From JBFHDX01 sp041584475 (GTDB lineage Bacteria > Pseudomonadota > Alphaproteobacteria > UBA8366 > JADFVY01): a stretch of DNA of 6,876 bases. The notes under the pieces are model-generated. The model worked only from the letters and a program-made list of their open reading frames with translations, was not told the DNA's origin and made no database searches. The stretch lies in NCBI GenBank assembly GCA_041584475.1, contig JBFHDX010000157.1:1-6876 (forward strand), read 5' to 3'. The translations under genes were made by a program, and so were the position numbers. This document shows positions 5,663-6,876 of the stretch, in pieces (the stretch's first letter is position 1; each line of letters opens with the position of its first letter).

Positions 5663-5691
5663 ATTTTCGATGGTTCCGTCCGGCTTGACAA
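5663..5691 (-). promoter_or_regulatory. Possible sigma-70-like promoter for the ribbon-helix-helix gene
   Basis: On the minus strand TTGTCA (5686-5691, five of six matches to the -35) and GAAAAT (5663-5668, four of six to the -10) are separated by 17 bp. The predicted start would lie about 45-50 bases before the ATG at 5609. The same bases contain a perfect TTGACA on the plus strand (5685-5690), but that has no matching -10 at 16-18 bp. Confidence 0.35.
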
Positions 5692-5703
5692 TTCAATTCC
5701 GGT

Positions 5704-6876
5704 ATGGACCAAAGGCCGCATGCACGCACCCCGGCCGCCGCGGCCATGACGGACCGCCCGCAGACGCCGGCGACGAACCTGCCCGTCGCGTCGGTGCTGG
5801 ACGATTTGCGCGCGGCGCTGCGCCGTACCAACAGCGCCGTGCTCGCCGCCCCGCCCGGCGCCGGCAAGACGACGCTCGTGCCGCTGGCGCTGCTCGACGA
5901 GACGTGGCTCGGGGGCGGCCGCATCGTCGTGCTGGAGCCGCGCCGACTGGCCGCCCGCATGGCCGCCCGCCGCATGGCGTCGTTGCACGGCGACGCGCTC
6001 GGCGAGACCGTGGGCTATCGCGTGCGGCTGGACAGCCGCGTCGGCCCGCGCACCCGCATCGAGGTAGTCACCGAGGGGATCCTGACGCGCCGTCTGATCG
6101 ACGACCCCGAGCTCTCGGGCGTCGCCGCCGTGGTCTTCGACGAGTTCCACGAGCGCAACATTCACAGCGATCTCGGGCTCGCCCTCTGCCTCGAGGCGCA
6201 GGCCGCGTTGCGCGACGACCTGCGCATCCTCGTCATGTCCGCGACGCTCGACGCGGGCCGAATCGCAGGGCTGCTCGGCGGCGCGCCGCAGATCGTCTGC
6301 GCGGGACGGCTTTTCCCCGTCGCGGTGCGGCACCTGCCGCGACCGCCGCCGGACGACCTGGCGCCCGCCGTCGCCGCCGCCGTGCGCGAGGCGGTCGCCG
6401 CCGCAGCCGGAAGCGTGCTTGCCTTCCTGCCGGGCGAACGCGAGATCCGCCGGGTTCAGGGACTGCTCGAGACGGATCTCGGCGGCGCCGAGGCGATGAT
6501 CGCGCCGCTCCACGGCGGCCTGCCGGTAGCCGCCCAGGACGCCGCCGTGCGCCCGCCCCCCGCGGGCACGCGCAAGATCGTGCTCGCCACCGACATCGCC
6601 GAGACCAGCCTGACCATCGAGGACGTCCGCATGGTCGTCGATTGCGGCTATCGCCGCACCCCGCGGTTCGATGCGGCGAGCGGCATGACCCGACTCGAGA
6701 CACGACGCATCTCGCAGGCCGCGGCGGAGCAGCGCCGTGGCCGTGCGGGTCGCACCGGACCGGGCGTCTGCTACCGGCTCTGGCCGGAGGCGGAGACCGC
6801 CGCACTGTCGGCGTTCGAGACCCCGGAGATCCTGCAGGCCGACCTCGCGCCGCTGATGCTCGACCTCGCGCGCTGG
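5704..6876 (+). CDS. hrpB: ATP-dependent helicase HrpB, N-terminal part
   Basis: This is a DEAH/RHA-type superfamily 2 helicase, open at the right edge; 391 residues are visible of a family that is usually around 800. Motifs appear in the expected order. Motif I is APPGAGKTTL (49-58), with EPRRLAAR at 78-85. Motif II is VFDEFHERN (144-152), with DEFH rather than DEAH. Motif III is MSATLD (178-183). An HGGL segment lies at 270-273. Motif V is ATDIAETSLTIEDV (295-308) and motif VI is QRRGRAGRTGPG (343-354). DEFH together with this compact N-terminus that begins close to motif I is characteristic of HrpB rather than HrpA. The E. coli role of HrpB is poorly defined; an RNA-related ATPase is assumed by family. 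Start: ATG at 5704 has only a weak upstream site, and an in-frame ATG at 5746 is possible; conserved sequence begins at about residue 31, so it does not decide. The gene is divergent from the RHH gene. Confidence 0.92.
   Translation, partial: MDQRPHARTPAAAAMTDRPQTPATNLPVASVLDDLRAALRRTNSAVLAAPPGAGKTTLVPLALLDETWLGGGRIVVLEPRRLAARMAARRMASLHGDALGETVGYRVRLDSRVGPRTRIEVVTEGILTRRLIDDPELSGVAAVVFDEFHERNIHSDLGLALCLEAQAALRDDLRILVMSATLDAGRIAGLLGGAPQIVCAGRLFPVAVRHLPRPPPDDLAPAVAAAVREAVAAAAGSVLAFLPGEREIRRVQGLLETDLGGAEAMIAPLHGGLPVAAQDAAVRPPPAGTRKIVLATDIAETSLTIEDVRMVVDCGYRRTPRFDAASGMTRLETRRISQAAAEQRRGRAGRTGPGVCYRLWPEAETAALSAFETPEILQADLAPLMLDLARW

Noticed and set aside
5610..5975. N-terminal extension of the ribbon-helix-helix frame by 122 residues
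   Set aside because: The extension lies antisense to the helicase gene and is Ser/Arg/Ala-rich, whereas ATG at 5609 has a strong ribosome site and begins with the family-like MCRIFAGQDP.
5569..6513. A minus-strand open frame antisense to hrpB
   Set aside because: The helicase motifs are intact on the plus strand; the antisense translation is compositionally biased with no domain.

Overview
The window is high-GC bacterial chromosome with very tight gene packing. It carries seven complete or partial genes plus one gene cut off at the right edge. The gene set points to a free-living, high-GC Gram-negative proteobacterium, probably beta- or gammaproteobacterial. The relevant genes are a YcbB/LdtD-type L,D-transpeptidase, a YcbK-type M15 peptidase with a Tat signal, an outer-membrane-type lipoprotein, a GloA-type glyoxalase, a Tat-exported GMC dehydrogenase and an HrpB helicase. 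No mobile element, CRISPR array, tRNA or rRNA is visible, and no stretch over 300 bases lacks a gene. The lineage is inferred from family content only.

Left part (1-2412): a cell-wall block. It starts with the C-terminal part of an L,D-transpeptidase (+) that carries the HDTP and SSGCIRL catalytic motifs. A convergent gene for a 379-residue lipoprotein with PD40/TolB-like propeller repeats (-) follows. Then comes a YcbK-like Zn peptidase of the M15 type (+) with its own promoter. In E. coli ycbB and ycbK are direct neighbours; here the pair is separated by the oppositely oriented lipoprotein gene. The 152-bp divergent region between the lipoprotein and the peptidase is AT-rich. It holds a very good extended -10 promoter followed by a perfect 9+1+9 palindrome.

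Middle part (2413-5609): four minus-strand genes read right to left. They are a small ribbon-helix-helix protein, a glyoxalase I-like VOC enzyme, a Tat-signal small subunit (gluconate 2-dehydrogenase subunit 3 family) and a large GMC-type FAD dehydrogenase subunit. The last two are 21 nt apart and almost certainly form one exported enzyme: the small subunit carries the only Tat signal, so the flavoprotein would be carried along with it. The large subunit has three closely spaced cysteines that may bind an Fe-S cluster and a His in the position expected for covalent FAD. No cytochrome c subunit is encoded in the window. A strong hairpin with a T-rich tail on the minus strand ends this cluster and also lies between the two convergent gene blocks.

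Right part (5610-6876): a 94-bp divergent region, then the first 391 codons of an HrpB-type ATP-dependent helicase (+), truncated by the window edge.

Nothing here is an obviously new defence or mobile system. The points most worth a second look are the split ycbB/ycbK pair, the promoter-palindrome upstream of the M15 peptidase, and the cofactor make-up and missing electron-transfer partner of the GMC dehydrogenase.
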